Part shown: in pieces, positions 24,881 through 32,108 of the stretch
Numbering within the stretch: position 1 is the stretch's first letter
Layout of the letters: every line of letters begins with the position of its first letter
NCBI GenBank assembly: GCA_964437735.1
Contig: CAYTID010000009.1
Span: 1-42,980 of the forward strand
Length of the DNA stretch: 42,980 bases
Direction of reading: 5' to 3'
DNA from: CAYTID01 sp964437735
Lineage (GTDB): Bacteria; Bacteroidota; Ignavibacteria; UBA10030; BY39
Notes under the pieces: generated by a model
Seen by the model: only the letters and a program-made list of their open reading frames with translations
Told to the model about the DNA's origin: nothing
The model's database searches: none
Program-made: the position numbers and the translations under genes

Positions 24881-27800
24881 ATGGAAGTTTTTAACAAAAT
24901 AATTACGGGGAGGTACAAATCTTTATTTGAAAATAATCCATTACCCATCTGGGTGTATGATAAAAATACAGCAAAAATATTGACCGTAAACAAAGCAGCG
25001 GTTGAAACATTTGGATACAGTTGTGAGGAGTTTTTAAATTTTACCGCCTATGATCTCAGACCCAAAGAAGAACATATTAAATTAACTGAATTTTTGGGAA
25101 AGAGCATAGAAAATTTAGAAAAATCAGGTTTATGGAAATATCGAAAAAAAAACGGAGAGTTACTTGCAGAGATAATTGCACAGGATGTTTTGTTTGATGG
25201 GTCAGTAACCAGAATGGTAATGCTTTATGATGTTACCGATAAAATCCGAAGTGAACAAGAATTAACAAAAAGAGAGAATTTATACAAAACTTTAATAGAT
25301 TCAGTTGACGATATAATTGTTTTATTTGACCTTCAAGGGAAGATAATAGAGGTCAGCAAACAAACCGCTTCACTCTATGGTTACGATACGATAGATGAGA
25401 TGTTGCTTTATTCAGAAAATGGATTCGATTACGTAGTTCCGGAAGATCGGGACAATGTAAAAGAGTTATTGAAAAAACTTTTCAAAGAAGGGTCGATTCA
25501 GAGTCTTGTTATCAATATGATTAAAAAAGACCTGAGTATATTCAAGGGGGAAATTAATTTTTCAGTAATCCATGGTGAGGATGGAGATCCCAGATATGTT
25601 TTGTCGCTCATAAGGGATGTTTCAAAAAGAATTAAAGCCGAAAAAGATTTAGAATACCGGTATAAGATTGAACAATTGATATCAGAAATATCTAGTTTTT
25701 TTATAAATCTGCCTGCTCAGGATATTGACCTCGGAATATACAATGCTTTGGTTTCTGTCGGAGAATTTTATCATCTGAAAAGTTGTAGTATCTGGGATTT
25801 ATCAGAAAAAGATAGTTGCATATCGATGTCCTATGAATGGGTATCGGAGGGAATCCCTAATATGAAAGAAAAGTTACAAAATATTTTCCTCAGTTCGATT
25901 CCTTGGGGTGCTGAAGTTCTCCGGAAAAAAGAAATAACTGTAATCAATCTGGATAATATTTTACCAAATGGTACTTTTGAAACGGATATTTTCTCAAAAC
26001 GAGGTATTAATGAATCATTAGCGATACCACTTGTCTACGAAAATCATTTGATTGGATATTTGACTTTAACAACTTCAGAGGTAAAAAATTGGATTAGTGC
26101 CGACAATGATTTGTTTAAGATTTTGGGTGAAATTATAGTAAATGCCTTAGAGCGTAAAAAAAATGATACAGAGCTCATAAAACTTTCAAGTGCAGTCAGA
26201 CAAACCGCCGATAGTATAATTATAACAGATAAAAATGGAATTATTGAGTTCGTGAATCCATCGTTTGTTCAGCTAACCGGATACAGTCAGGATGAAGTTA
26301 TCGGTAAAAAAACAAACATTCTTAGATCGGGAAAACATGACTCAAAATTTTATCGAAAACTTTGGGAAACAATAACCAGCGGGAGAACATATCAAACTGA
26401 ATTTATTGACAACAAAAAAGACGGGACTACTTTTCTACAAGACTGTATCATCACACCGATTAAAAGTAATAAAGGTGAGATTATACATTTTGTTTCTACG
26501 GGACGTGATATTACCGAACGGAAACGAATCGAAGAATTTCGAAAAAGATTGGGTGCTATTCTTGAAGCAACATCCGACTTTGTATCGAGCGCAAATTTGG
26601 AAAGTAACATTCAATTCATCAATCGCGCAGGACGAAAACTTGTTGGAATTGGTGAGCATGAAAACGTAACTAACCTAAAAATATCAGATTTTCATCCAAA
26701 ATGGGCATACAATTTAATTAGGGAATTTGGTATACCAATTTCAATACATGAAGGAATTTGGACAGGAGAAACTGCTCTGCTCACTCGTAATGGTGATGAA
26801 ATTCCCGTTTCACAAGTAATAATCGCACACAAAGATTCTTCAGGGAATGTGGAATATCTTTCCACAATAATCCGCGATATAACTGATATCAAAAAAGCTC
26901 AAGATGATTTACGTCTAAGCGAAGAGCAATACCGCTTGTTAGTCGAAAATCAATCGGATATTATTGTCAAGTTTGACTCGAACTGGAAATATTTATATGT
27001 AAGTAATACATTTTATGATGTTTTTGGAAAAACTATTGATGAATTACTTGGAACTCAGTTCAGTTTGGAACAGATGAATGGATCAAAAGATCAGTCACAA
27101 TTGTATGATTCGGTTTTTAAACCACCCTACACATGTCTTATCGAGAGAAAAGAATTAACAAGATTCGGCTGGAGGTGGATTGCCTGGTCGTTCAAAGCTG
27201 AATTAAACGAGCATGAAAGAGTACAAAGCATAATCGGAGTCGGACGGGATGTCACCGATAAGCAGGTTGCAGAAGTTAAACTTGAAAATGCTTATAAAGA
27301 ATTGGAACAACGAGTAGATGAACTTGAAAAATCCAGGTCAAATATACAAAATTTGTTAAATGAGGCTAATGAAAGAAAACAACAGTTAGAAAAACTTTCA
27401 AGAGATTTGGTAACTACAGAAGAGACCGAACGTAAGAAATTTGCAATTGAATTGCATGATAGTTTGGGACAAATATTGACTTCCATAAAATTAAATCTTG
27501 AAATGGCAAATCCTGGATTTAAGAAAAATATTAATGATTCCAAAAAATTTCTCGATGAAGCCTACAATCTGACAATTACAGCAATGCAAGAGACTAAAAA
27601 ATTATCTTATGATTTACGTCCGGCAGTTCTTGATGATTTCGGATTAGGTGCAGCAATAAAAATGCTTATACAACAATTTGAACCTGCAAATGAAATTACA
27701 ACCGAATTATCATTAGAAATAGGAGAACATAGATATGATCCTATAATTGAAGCTGCTCTATACCGGATTATACAGGAGTTACTAACAAATATTTCAAAGC

Positions 27801-28036
27801 ATTCAAAAGCCTCAATTATATCTGTTCAATTGATTCATCGTGACGATTTATTAGCTCTCAATATCATTGATAATGGAATCGGATTTGATGTCAGGGAGGT
27901 TTTAAAAGCCCGAAACGAGGAAATCCATTTTGGCTTAAGAAATATACGGGAGAGGGTTGAATTTTTAAAAGGGAAGTTATATATTGACTCAAAGCAGGGT
28001 ATCGGCACCGAAGTAACAGTCGAGATTCAATTATAA
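24881..28036 (+). CDS. Soluble multi-sensor histidine kinase (5 PAS + GAF, HisKA_3/HATPase)
   Basis: This is a 1051-aa kinase with no signal peptide or membrane helix. Domains in order are PAS1 (about 10-125), PAS2 (130-250), GAF (260-425), PAS3 (432-553), PAS4 (556-675), PAS5 (683-795), a coiled coil (795-850), a HisKA_3 dimerisation domain with phospho-acceptor His859 in AIELHDSLGQILTSIK, and an HATPase domain (955-1051) with ELLTNISKHSK, DNGIGFD and HFGLRNIRERV. HisKA_3 kinases pair with NarL/FixJ regulators, and one is encoded 12 nt downstream. Cytoplasmic signals such as redox, small ligands or oxygen are plausible for stacked PAS/GAF modules, but I see no motif proving haem or flavin binding. 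Confidence 0.95.
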   Translation: MEVFNKIITGRYKSLFENNPLPIWVYDKNTAKILTVNKAAVETFGYSCEEFLNFTAYDLRPKEEHIKLTEFLGKSIENLEKSGLWKYRKKNGELLAEIIAQDVLFDGSVTRMVMLYDVTDKIRSEQELTKRENLYKTLIDSVDDIIVLFDLQGKIIEVSKQTASLYGYDTIDEMLLYSENGFDYVVPEDRDNVKELLKKLFKEGSIQSLVINMIKKDLSIFKGEINFSVIHGEDGDPRYVLSLIRDVSKRIKAEKDLEYRYKIEQLISEISSFFINLPAQDIDLGIYNALVSVGEFYHLKSCSIWDLSEKDSCISMSYEWVSEGIPNMKEKLQNIFLSSIPWGAEVLRKKEITVINLDNILPNGTFETDIFSKRGINESLAIPLVYENHLIGYLTLTTSEVKNWISADNDLFKILGEIIVNALERKKNDTELIKLSSAVRQTADSIIITDKNGIIEFVNPSFVQLTGYSQDEVIGKKTNILRSGKHDSKFYRKLWETITSGRTYQTEFIDNKKDGTTFLQDCIITPIKSNKGEIIHFVSTGRDITERKRIEEFRKRLGAILEATSDFVSSANLESNIQFINRAGRKLVGIGEHENVTNLKISDFHPKWAYNLIREFGIPISIHEGIWTGETALLTRNGDEIPVSQVIIAHKDSSGNVEYLSTIIRDITDIKKAQDDLRLSEEQYRLLVENQSDIIVKFDSNWKYLYVSNTFYDVFGKTIDELLGTQFSLEQMNGSKDQSQLYDSVFKPPYTCLIERKELTRFGWRWIAWSFKAELNEHERVQSIIGVGRDVTDKQVAEVKLENAYKELEQRVDELEKSRSNIQNLLNEANERKQQLEKLSRDLVTTEETERKKFAIELHDSLGQILTSIKLNLEMANPGFKKNINDSKKFLDEAYNLTITAMQETKKLSYDLRPAVLDDFGLGAAIKMLIQQFEPANEITTELSLEIGEHRYDPIIEAALYRIIQELLTNISKHSKASIISVQLIHRDDLLALNIIDNGIGFDVREVLKARNEEIHFGLRNIRERVEFLKGKLYIDSKQGIGTEVTVEIQL

Positions 28037-28048
28037 CAATGATTAAAC

Positions 28049-28717
28049 ATGCGGGATAAAAATAATATCAAAATATTAGTTGCCGATGATCATAACTTAG
28101 TTCGTGAAGGGATAGTATCCTTATTGAAGAATTATGATGAATTTGAAGTTGTCGGGCAATCAGCTGACGGGGCAGCTGCTGTAAAGCTGGCAAAAGATCT
28201 ACAACCGGATGTAGTTATCATGGATTTAAGTATGCCTGTGTTGAACGGATTAGAAGCTACGTATCAAATTAATCGAGATGTTCCGGAATCAAAAGTATTA
28301 ATACTATCTCAGCACGAAAATGAGGAATACGTAATCGAAGTATTAAAAGCTGGAGCAAGTGGCTATATATTAAAAAGTTCGGTTTCTGAGGAATTAGTAA
28401 ATGCGATTAACAGAATTATAAAAGGTGAAAAATTTTTCAGTTCATCGATATCAAAAATGATCATGGATGATTATATTGCAAAAGCACAGGGAATGGAGAA
28501 AAAGAGAAGTACAGTTGACCTTACCCACCGTGAAAGGGAAGTTCTACAATTGATTGTAGAGGGGAGTTCCAACCAGGATATAGCAAATAAGTTGTTTATC
28601 AGTATCCGAACAGTCGAGTTTCATAGGGCAAATATTATGCACAAGTTAAATATTCATGATTTAGCGGGTTTGGTAAAATACGCAATACAGAAAAAAATTA
28701 TAGAAATTGATATATGA
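28049..28717 (+). CDS. NarL/FixJ-family response regulator
   Basis: The 222-aa transcription factor has a receiver domain (about 7-122) with acidic pocket DD13-14, phospho-acceptor Asp59 in VIMDLSMP, Ser87 and Lys109. A LuxR-type helix-turn-helix follows at about 155-218 (LTHREREVLQLIVEG, then SNQDIANKLFISIRTVEFHRANIMHKL). It starts 12 nt after the HisKA_3 kinase, its probable cognate partner. It is the only DNA-binding regulator in the cluster. The palindromic TACCTAGTA copies downstream could be its operators, which is an untested inference. Confidence 0.96.
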   Translation: MRDKNNIKILVADDHNLVREGIVSLLKNYDEFEVVGQSADGAAAVKLAKDLQPDVVIMDLSMPVLNGLEATYQINRDVPESKVLILSQHENEEYVIEVLKAGASGYILKSSVSEELVNAINRIIKGEKFFSSSISKMIMDDYIAKAQGMEKKRSTVDLTHREREVLQLIVEGSSNQDIANKLFISIRTVEFHRANIMHKLNIHDLAGLVKYAIQKKIIEIDI

Positions 28718-28796
28718 TTATTGAAATATTCTAGATCAGGAATTTGTAAAATAACCTGAATCTTAATATCTTGTTTTAAGAGGGTGCAAAAATGAT

Positions 28797-29165
28797 ATGA
28801 ACAAAATTAATATTTTGGTAGTTGATGATTCTGAAAATTTTAGGGAGATTATTTTTGATTTTCTAAAAAATCAAAAAGAGATCAACGATGTAAAATGTGT
28901 TGGTTCTGGTCCCGAAGCAATTGAAATTCTGGAAAATTATTCCCCCCATGTAATTTTAATGGATATCGTAATGCAAGGGATGAACGGTTTTGAAGCTTCA
29001 ATGATAGTAAGGGAAAATCACCCGGCGATGCCGATAATTATTTTGTCGGGTAATGAGGTGACTGATTCCCGTGCAGTTATAGAAAAAATGAGCTTAAACG
29101 GTTTCGTTAATAAAATAAATGTAGTTACTGAATTGATGCCTGCAATATTTAAATCTGTTAGGTAA
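28797..29165 (+). CDS. Stand-alone receiver-domain protein (CheY-like), first of three
   Basis: The 122-aa protein is only a receiver domain: Asp10/Asp11 acidic pocket, phospho-acceptor Asp56 in LMDIVMQG, switch Ser84 and Lys106. Lys106 is followed by Ile instead of the usual Pro. There is no output domain, so it may relay phosphate, act as a phosphate sink, or bind a partner. A GAGGGTG sequence lies about 11 nt upstream of the ATG. It is separated from the NarL-type regulator by 79 nt and may be on the same transcript. Confidence 0.92.
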   Translation: MNKINILVVDDSENFREIIFDFLKNQKEINDVKCVGSGPEAIEILENYSPHVILMDIVMQGMNGFEASMIVRENHPAMPIIILSGNEVTDSRAVIEKMSLNGFVNKINVVTELMPAIFKSVR

Positions 29166-29182
29166 TACCTAGTAGAATTACC
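29161..29182. repeat. Inverted repeat enclosing a TACCTAGTA 9-mer
   Basis: GGTAAT (29161-29166) and ATTACC (29177-29182) form an inverted repeat around the 9-mer TACCTAGTA (29166-29174), starting in the last codons of the 28797 receiver gene. The 9-mer recurs at 29418-29426. It is possibly an operator or a weak hairpin, with no proof of function. Confidence 0.4.
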
Positions 29183-29325
29183 AGTTTTAAATTATGTAAT
29201 GATACCTATTGCCATAGAATGAAACTTTGATTATAATTCAGTAGCAGAGAGCAAAAGGCATTAGTAATAAATTATATAAATGTAAAAATATTTGGGTAAG
29301 TATCATTCCTCCCGTGATGCTTTAA

Positions 29326-29388
29326 ATGAAGCCTGTCCGTGCGGTCCTACCCCCTTAACGCGCGGGCAGAGCTTCGGCCCGATTTTTT
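29326..29388 (+). ncRNA. Attenuator-like structured element: mini-ORF, long hairpin, alternative terminator
   Basis: A 10-codon reading frame (29326-29358) reads MKPVRAVLPP then stop. Its codons contain the 5' arm of a long hairpin: GAAGC (29328-29332) pairs with GCTTC (29371-29375), and CTGTCCGTGCG (29333-29343) pairs with CGCGCGGGCAG (29359-29369). That makes 16 pairs, two of them G-U, with one bulged A (29370) and a 15-nt loop. A second hairpin, CGGGC (29363-29367) with GCCCG (29377-29381), is followed by T6 (29383-29388) and cannot form at the same time. The simplest reading is a transcription terminator after the 28797 gene; an attenuator or REP-like palindrome is possible. The mini-ORF lacks a ribosome-binding site. 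Confidence 0.5.
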
Positions 29389-29411
29389 AATCCTCTGAAT
29401 TCTTTCCGTTC

Positions 29412-29426
29412 TACTAGTACCTAGTA
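29412..29426. promoter_or_regulatory. Palindromic TACTAGTA/TACCTAGTA candidate operator
   Basis: The perfect palindrome TACTAGTA (29412-29419) overlaps the near-palindrome TACCTAGTA (29418-29426), 82 nt upstream of the 29508 receiver gene. Inverted TAC/GTA half-sites suit a dimeric LuxR-type regulator such as the one at 28049. The same 9-mer occurs at 29166-29174. Assignment to that regulator is inference. Confidence 0.35.
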
Positions 29427-29507
29427 TTAATAACAGTTAACAATTAAGTAGTTTAACTTATTGAATTAATTATCAATTGGTTTTATTTTACAATAAATAG
29501 GAAAATC

Positions 29508-29972
29508 ATGAAATATATAAAGAACGTTCTTGTAATAGACGATAACGAAATAGAGGCGATGGCTTTAGTCGAATTTCTCACCGCTCACGGCTTCAGGGTT
29601 GGATTAGCGCCTGATGGTGAATCTGCAATTGAAACAATCTTGGAAAAAGAGATCGACTTAGTAATTATGGATTTGTTATTGCCTGATATTTCAGGAATTT
29701 CTTTAGTGAAAAAATTGAAAGCTGCTCAACCCGATACAGAAATACTTGTCAAAACTTCGTTGCAGGATTTAGAATTAGTTAATACGGCGATGCTTAACGG
29801 AGCCAGTGGCTTTATTACAAAACCTATCGACCCTCATCAGGTTTTGTTTTTATCGCTTAAATGCCTCGAGCGGAGGTGGCTGCGAAAAGAATGCAGCCGT
29901 CTGATGTTAGAAATTGCAATTTCTGAACACAAATATAACGAATTAAAAGAAAGAATTAATATTACCTCCTGA
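29508..29972 (+). CDS. Receiver-domain protein with C-terminal helical extension, second of three
   Basis: The 154-aa protein has a receiver domain (about 5-120): Asp11/Asp12, phospho-acceptor Asp55 in VIMDLLLPD, Thr83 and Lys105-Pro (ITKPID). A ~35-residue charged helical tail follows (LERRWLRKECSRLMLEIAISEHKYNELKE) with no DNA-binding domain. The tail may mediate dimerisation or partner binding. It is 6 nt upstream of the third receiver gene and clearly co-transcribed with it. AGGA lies 7 nt before the ATG. Confidence 0.93.
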   Translation: MKYIKNVLVIDDNEIEAMALVEFLTAHGFRVGLAPDGESAIETILEKEIDLVIMDLLLPDISGISLVKKLKAAQPDTEILVKTSLQDLELVNTAMLNGASGFITKPIDPHQVLFLSLKCLERRWLRKECSRLMLEIAISEHKYNELKERINITS

Positions 29973-29978
29973 TTTGTA

Positions 29979-30362
29979 ATGGCAAACAAAACCAAACTCT
30001 CCAAAACACTTCTGATTGCTGATGATAATGATATATTCAGAAGAACTCTATTAAGGTTTTTGGAAGAACAATATAAGTACAGGATATATCAGGCATCTAA
30101 TGGCAAAGAAACACTCCATCTCGCGAATAATATTTTACCGGATGTTATTTTGCTAGATATCAATATGCCCGATATGAACGGATTGGAAATTGCTTCTCTT
30201 CTTAAAAAACAAGTTCCGACTGTTCCGGTAGTAATATTAACAAATTACGATGAAATCGAATATAGGGATGAGGCAAAAAAATCTTTTGCGGATGCCTTTG
30301 TAATAAAGAAGAATTTAATTTCTGAACTTCCTGAAATTATTGATACGTTACTATTAAATTAG
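29979..30362 (+). CDS. Stand-alone receiver-domain protein, third of three
   Basis: The 127-aa receiver has Asp15/Asp16, phospho-acceptor Asp60 in LLDINMPDMNG, Thr88 and Lys110 in VIKKN. The last feature lacks the common Lys-Pro. It has no output domain. It follows the second receiver by 6 nt and is followed by an AT-rich terminator-like palindrome. The upstream kinase at 24881 is the only histidine kinase in the window and a possible phosphodonor, though HisKA_3 kinases usually serve NarL-type partners. Confidence 0.92.
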   Translation: MANKTKLSKTLLIADDNDIFRRTLLRFLEEQYKYRIYQASNGKETLHLANNILPDVILLDINMPDMNGLEIASLLKKQVPTVPVVILTNYDEIEYRDEAKKSFADAFVIKKNLISELPEIIDTLLLN

Positions 30363-30377
30363 CGTCCATTCACTTTT

Positions 30378-30403
30378 TAAAAATCTTAAATTTTAAGTTT
30401 TTT
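30378..30403 (+). terminator. AT-rich terminator-like palindrome after the receiver pair
   Basis: The 13-nt palindrome CTTAAATTTTAAG (30385-30397) is preceded by A-rich sequence and followed by T6 (30398-30403), 22 nt after the 30362 stop. The stem has no GC support except the outer pair, so it is a weak or bidirectional terminator at best. Confidence 0.38.
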
Positions 30404-30432
30404 ATTCTTGAAAATTTGTTATATTATTGTTG

Positions 30433-30588
30433 ATGGAAACATTCTCATTCACAAATGTTAATTTTATTGTCATTGGAATATTTGTCGGTGTTGTATTTAT
30501 TATTATCGCCCTCCAGGTAAAAAACCGAATTGCCTCCAAGTTTTTGCATTATATAAAAACCAAATTTGGAAAATACAGTCAGCCCTGA
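30433..30588 (+). CDS. Small single-pass membrane protein (51 aa)
   Basis: ATG at 30433 opens a 51-codon frame: a short polar start (METFSFTNVN), one strong hydrophobic helix (FIVIGIFVGVVFIIIALQ, about residues 11-28), then a basic tail (VKNRIASKFLHYIKTKFGKY), ending TGA at 30586-30588. Topology would be N-out/C-in by the positive-inside rule. It lies in an otherwise empty 326-nt interval between the last receiver and aspartate kinase. No Shine-Dalgarno sequence is visible, and I recognise no family. The clean hydrophobic/basic layout argues for a real small gene, but the length allows chance. Confidence 0.5.
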   Translation: METFSFTNVNFIVIGIFVGVVFIIIALQVKNRIASKFLHYIKTKFGKYSQP

Positions 30589-30628
30589 TCCAATATTCAC
30601 TTCGTGGAATCCGATCGAATTAAGGTTG

Positions 30629-30662
30629 TTTGTATGTTATAGCGCTGTTTTGTATATTTTTG
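30629..30662 (+). promoter_or_regulatory. Possible Bacteroidota-type promoter of aspartate kinase
   Basis: TATTTTTG (30655-30662) fits the TAnnTTTG -7 consensus and TTTG (30629-30632) fits the -33 element. The intervening 22 nt is slightly longer than typical. The start of transcription would fall about 20 nt before the ATG at 30689. Confidence 0.35.
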
Positions 30663-30688
30663 CAAAAATTCCTATATAAAGCGGCGAA

Positions 30689-32062
30689 ATGATAATAATG
30701 AAATTTGGCGGCACTTCCACAAAAGATGCTGCTTCTATGCTAAACGTGACTAATATTGTCAAGTCTCACATCGAAAAAAAACCTGTAGTTGTCATATCTG
30801 CAATCGCACAAGCTACAAATATCCTTGAAAAAATAAGCAACTCAGCTAGAGTTGGAAACAAAAATGAGGCTGAATTTTTATTGGATGACCTCATTCAAAG
30901 ACATGCAAATATAATTAATGAGGGATTAAAAAATAAGGTATCTAAGCAAATCTGCCTCGATAAAGTCAACACAATTAAAGAGGAATTGAAAGAATTAATT
31001 TCCGGCGTTGTAATCTTAAAAGAATTAACACCAAAAATTCTCGATCGTTTTTATTCCTATGGCGAGGTGTTGTCGTCATTGTTAATCTCATTCATAATGA
31101 AGGAAAATGGTATTGCAGCAGAATGGGTAGATACACGCGAATTCATGTTTACCGATGATAGTTTCACACAAGCGAAACCGATCATGGGAGCGGTGAGTGA
31201 AAAACTGACATCACTACATAAAATTCTGGCTAACGAAAACAAAACAATGGTAACACAAGGTTTTATTGGAGTTACAACAACAGGCGATAGAACGACTATG
31301 GGGCGTGAAAGCTCAGATTATTCGGCTGCAATTATCGGAACCGTGTTGAATGCTGAAGATATTCAGATATGGACGGATGTTGACGGAGTGTTAACAGGCG
31401 ATCCTGCAATAGTCGATCAGCCCAAAAAAATAAAATTACTCACATTTGAAGAAGCATATCATCTTTCGATGTGTGGAGCAAAAGTGTTGCATCCGAACAC
31501 GATGCTTCCGGCTCAGGGGAAAAACATACCGATTCATGTCTTTAATTCAAAAAGACCTGAGGTCTCAGGGACTTTAATTTGTTCATCTGACGATCAATAT
31601 GCTAAGTCGGGAAACTCCGTTCTCAAATCCATCACATCGAAAAAAAATATTATTTTTCTTCGTATCTCACCGAAATACAGATATAGCCCTTTTATTTTTT
31701 GGGCTCACGTTGATAATATATTAGACAAACATAATCTCATTCCACTAGTTTCTGCTACGTCGGAGTACAGGTTTTCAGCCGCTTTTGATGGCAAATCTGT
31801 AATTGATTCAGCAGTTGTTGAACTATCGGAGATAGCATTTGTGGAAACTGAAAGTAAACTCGTTCTGATAAGTTTGATTGGAACAAATCTCGACAAATCA
31901 AAAACGATAATTCAGGAAACAATGACTATATTAAATCAATACGACATAAAATATTTTTCTGCCGGTGCATCGGATATATGTATTACCTTCCTCGTCGAGG
32001 AAAAATATGCGGATGAGATAGTGAAAAAAATGCATTGGGAATATTTTGAAAAAACAATTTAG
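30689..32062 (+). CDS. lysC: Aspartate kinase (monofunctional)
   Basis: This enzyme phosphorylates L-aspartate, the first step toward lysine, threonine, methionine and diaminopimelate. KFGGTS is at residues 5-10. GDRTTMGRESSDYSAA forms part of the ATP/aspartate site (usually TTLGRGGSDYSAA), followed by WTDVDGVLTGDP and the HPNTMLPA segment. The region from about 310 to 457 corresponds to paired ACT domains that normally bind lysine or threonine for feedback control. There is no fused homoserine dehydrogenase. The protein has 457 aa. No lysine riboswitch fits in the short leader. It stands apart from its neighbours, with a possible promoter at 30629-30662. Confidence 0.96.
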   Translation: MIIMKFGGTSTKDAASMLNVTNIVKSHIEKKPVVVISAIAQATNILEKISNSARVGNKNEAEFLLDDLIQRHANIINEGLKNKVSKQICLDKVNTIKEELKELISGVVILKELTPKILDRFYSYGEVLSSLLISFIMKENGIAAEWVDTREFMFTDDSFTQAKPIMGAVSEKLTSLHKILANENKTMVTQGFIGVTTTGDRTTMGRESSDYSAAIIGTVLNAEDIQIWTDVDGVLTGDPAIVDQPKKIKLLTFEEAYHLSMCGAKVLHPNTMLPAQGKNIPIHVFNSKRPEVSGTLICSSDDQYAKSGNSVLKSITSKKNIIFLRISPKYRYSPFIFWAHVDNILDKHNLIPLVSATSEYRFSAAFDGKSVIDSAVVELSEIAFVETESKLVLISLIGTNLDKSKTIIQETMTILNQYDIKYFSAGASDICITFLVEEKYADEIVKKMHWEYFEKTI

Positions 32063-32108
32063 ATAAACATTTTTTTGAATCATTAGATCGGAAACAGGAA
32101 ATAAATAA

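Larger units (their letters stand above)
29166..29507. other. 342-nt intergenic region between two receiver genes
   Basis: No protein gene of normal size fits here. The first ~150 nt are AT-rich and look unremarkable. A GC-rich block at about 29326-29382 contains the hairpin/terminator element described separately. Two copies of TACCTAGTA lie on either side of that block (29166-29174 and 29418-29426). The final ~80 nt before the 29508 gene are AT-rich leader ending in TAGGAAAATC, which supplies a usable AGGA ribosome-binding site. Confidence 0.6.

Noticed and set aside
29166..29426. Small transposon or MITE bounded by 9-bp target-site duplications (TACCTAGTA)
   Set aside because: No terminal inverted repeats are visible just inside the two 9-mers, and the 9-mer itself is near-palindromic, which fits a binding site better.
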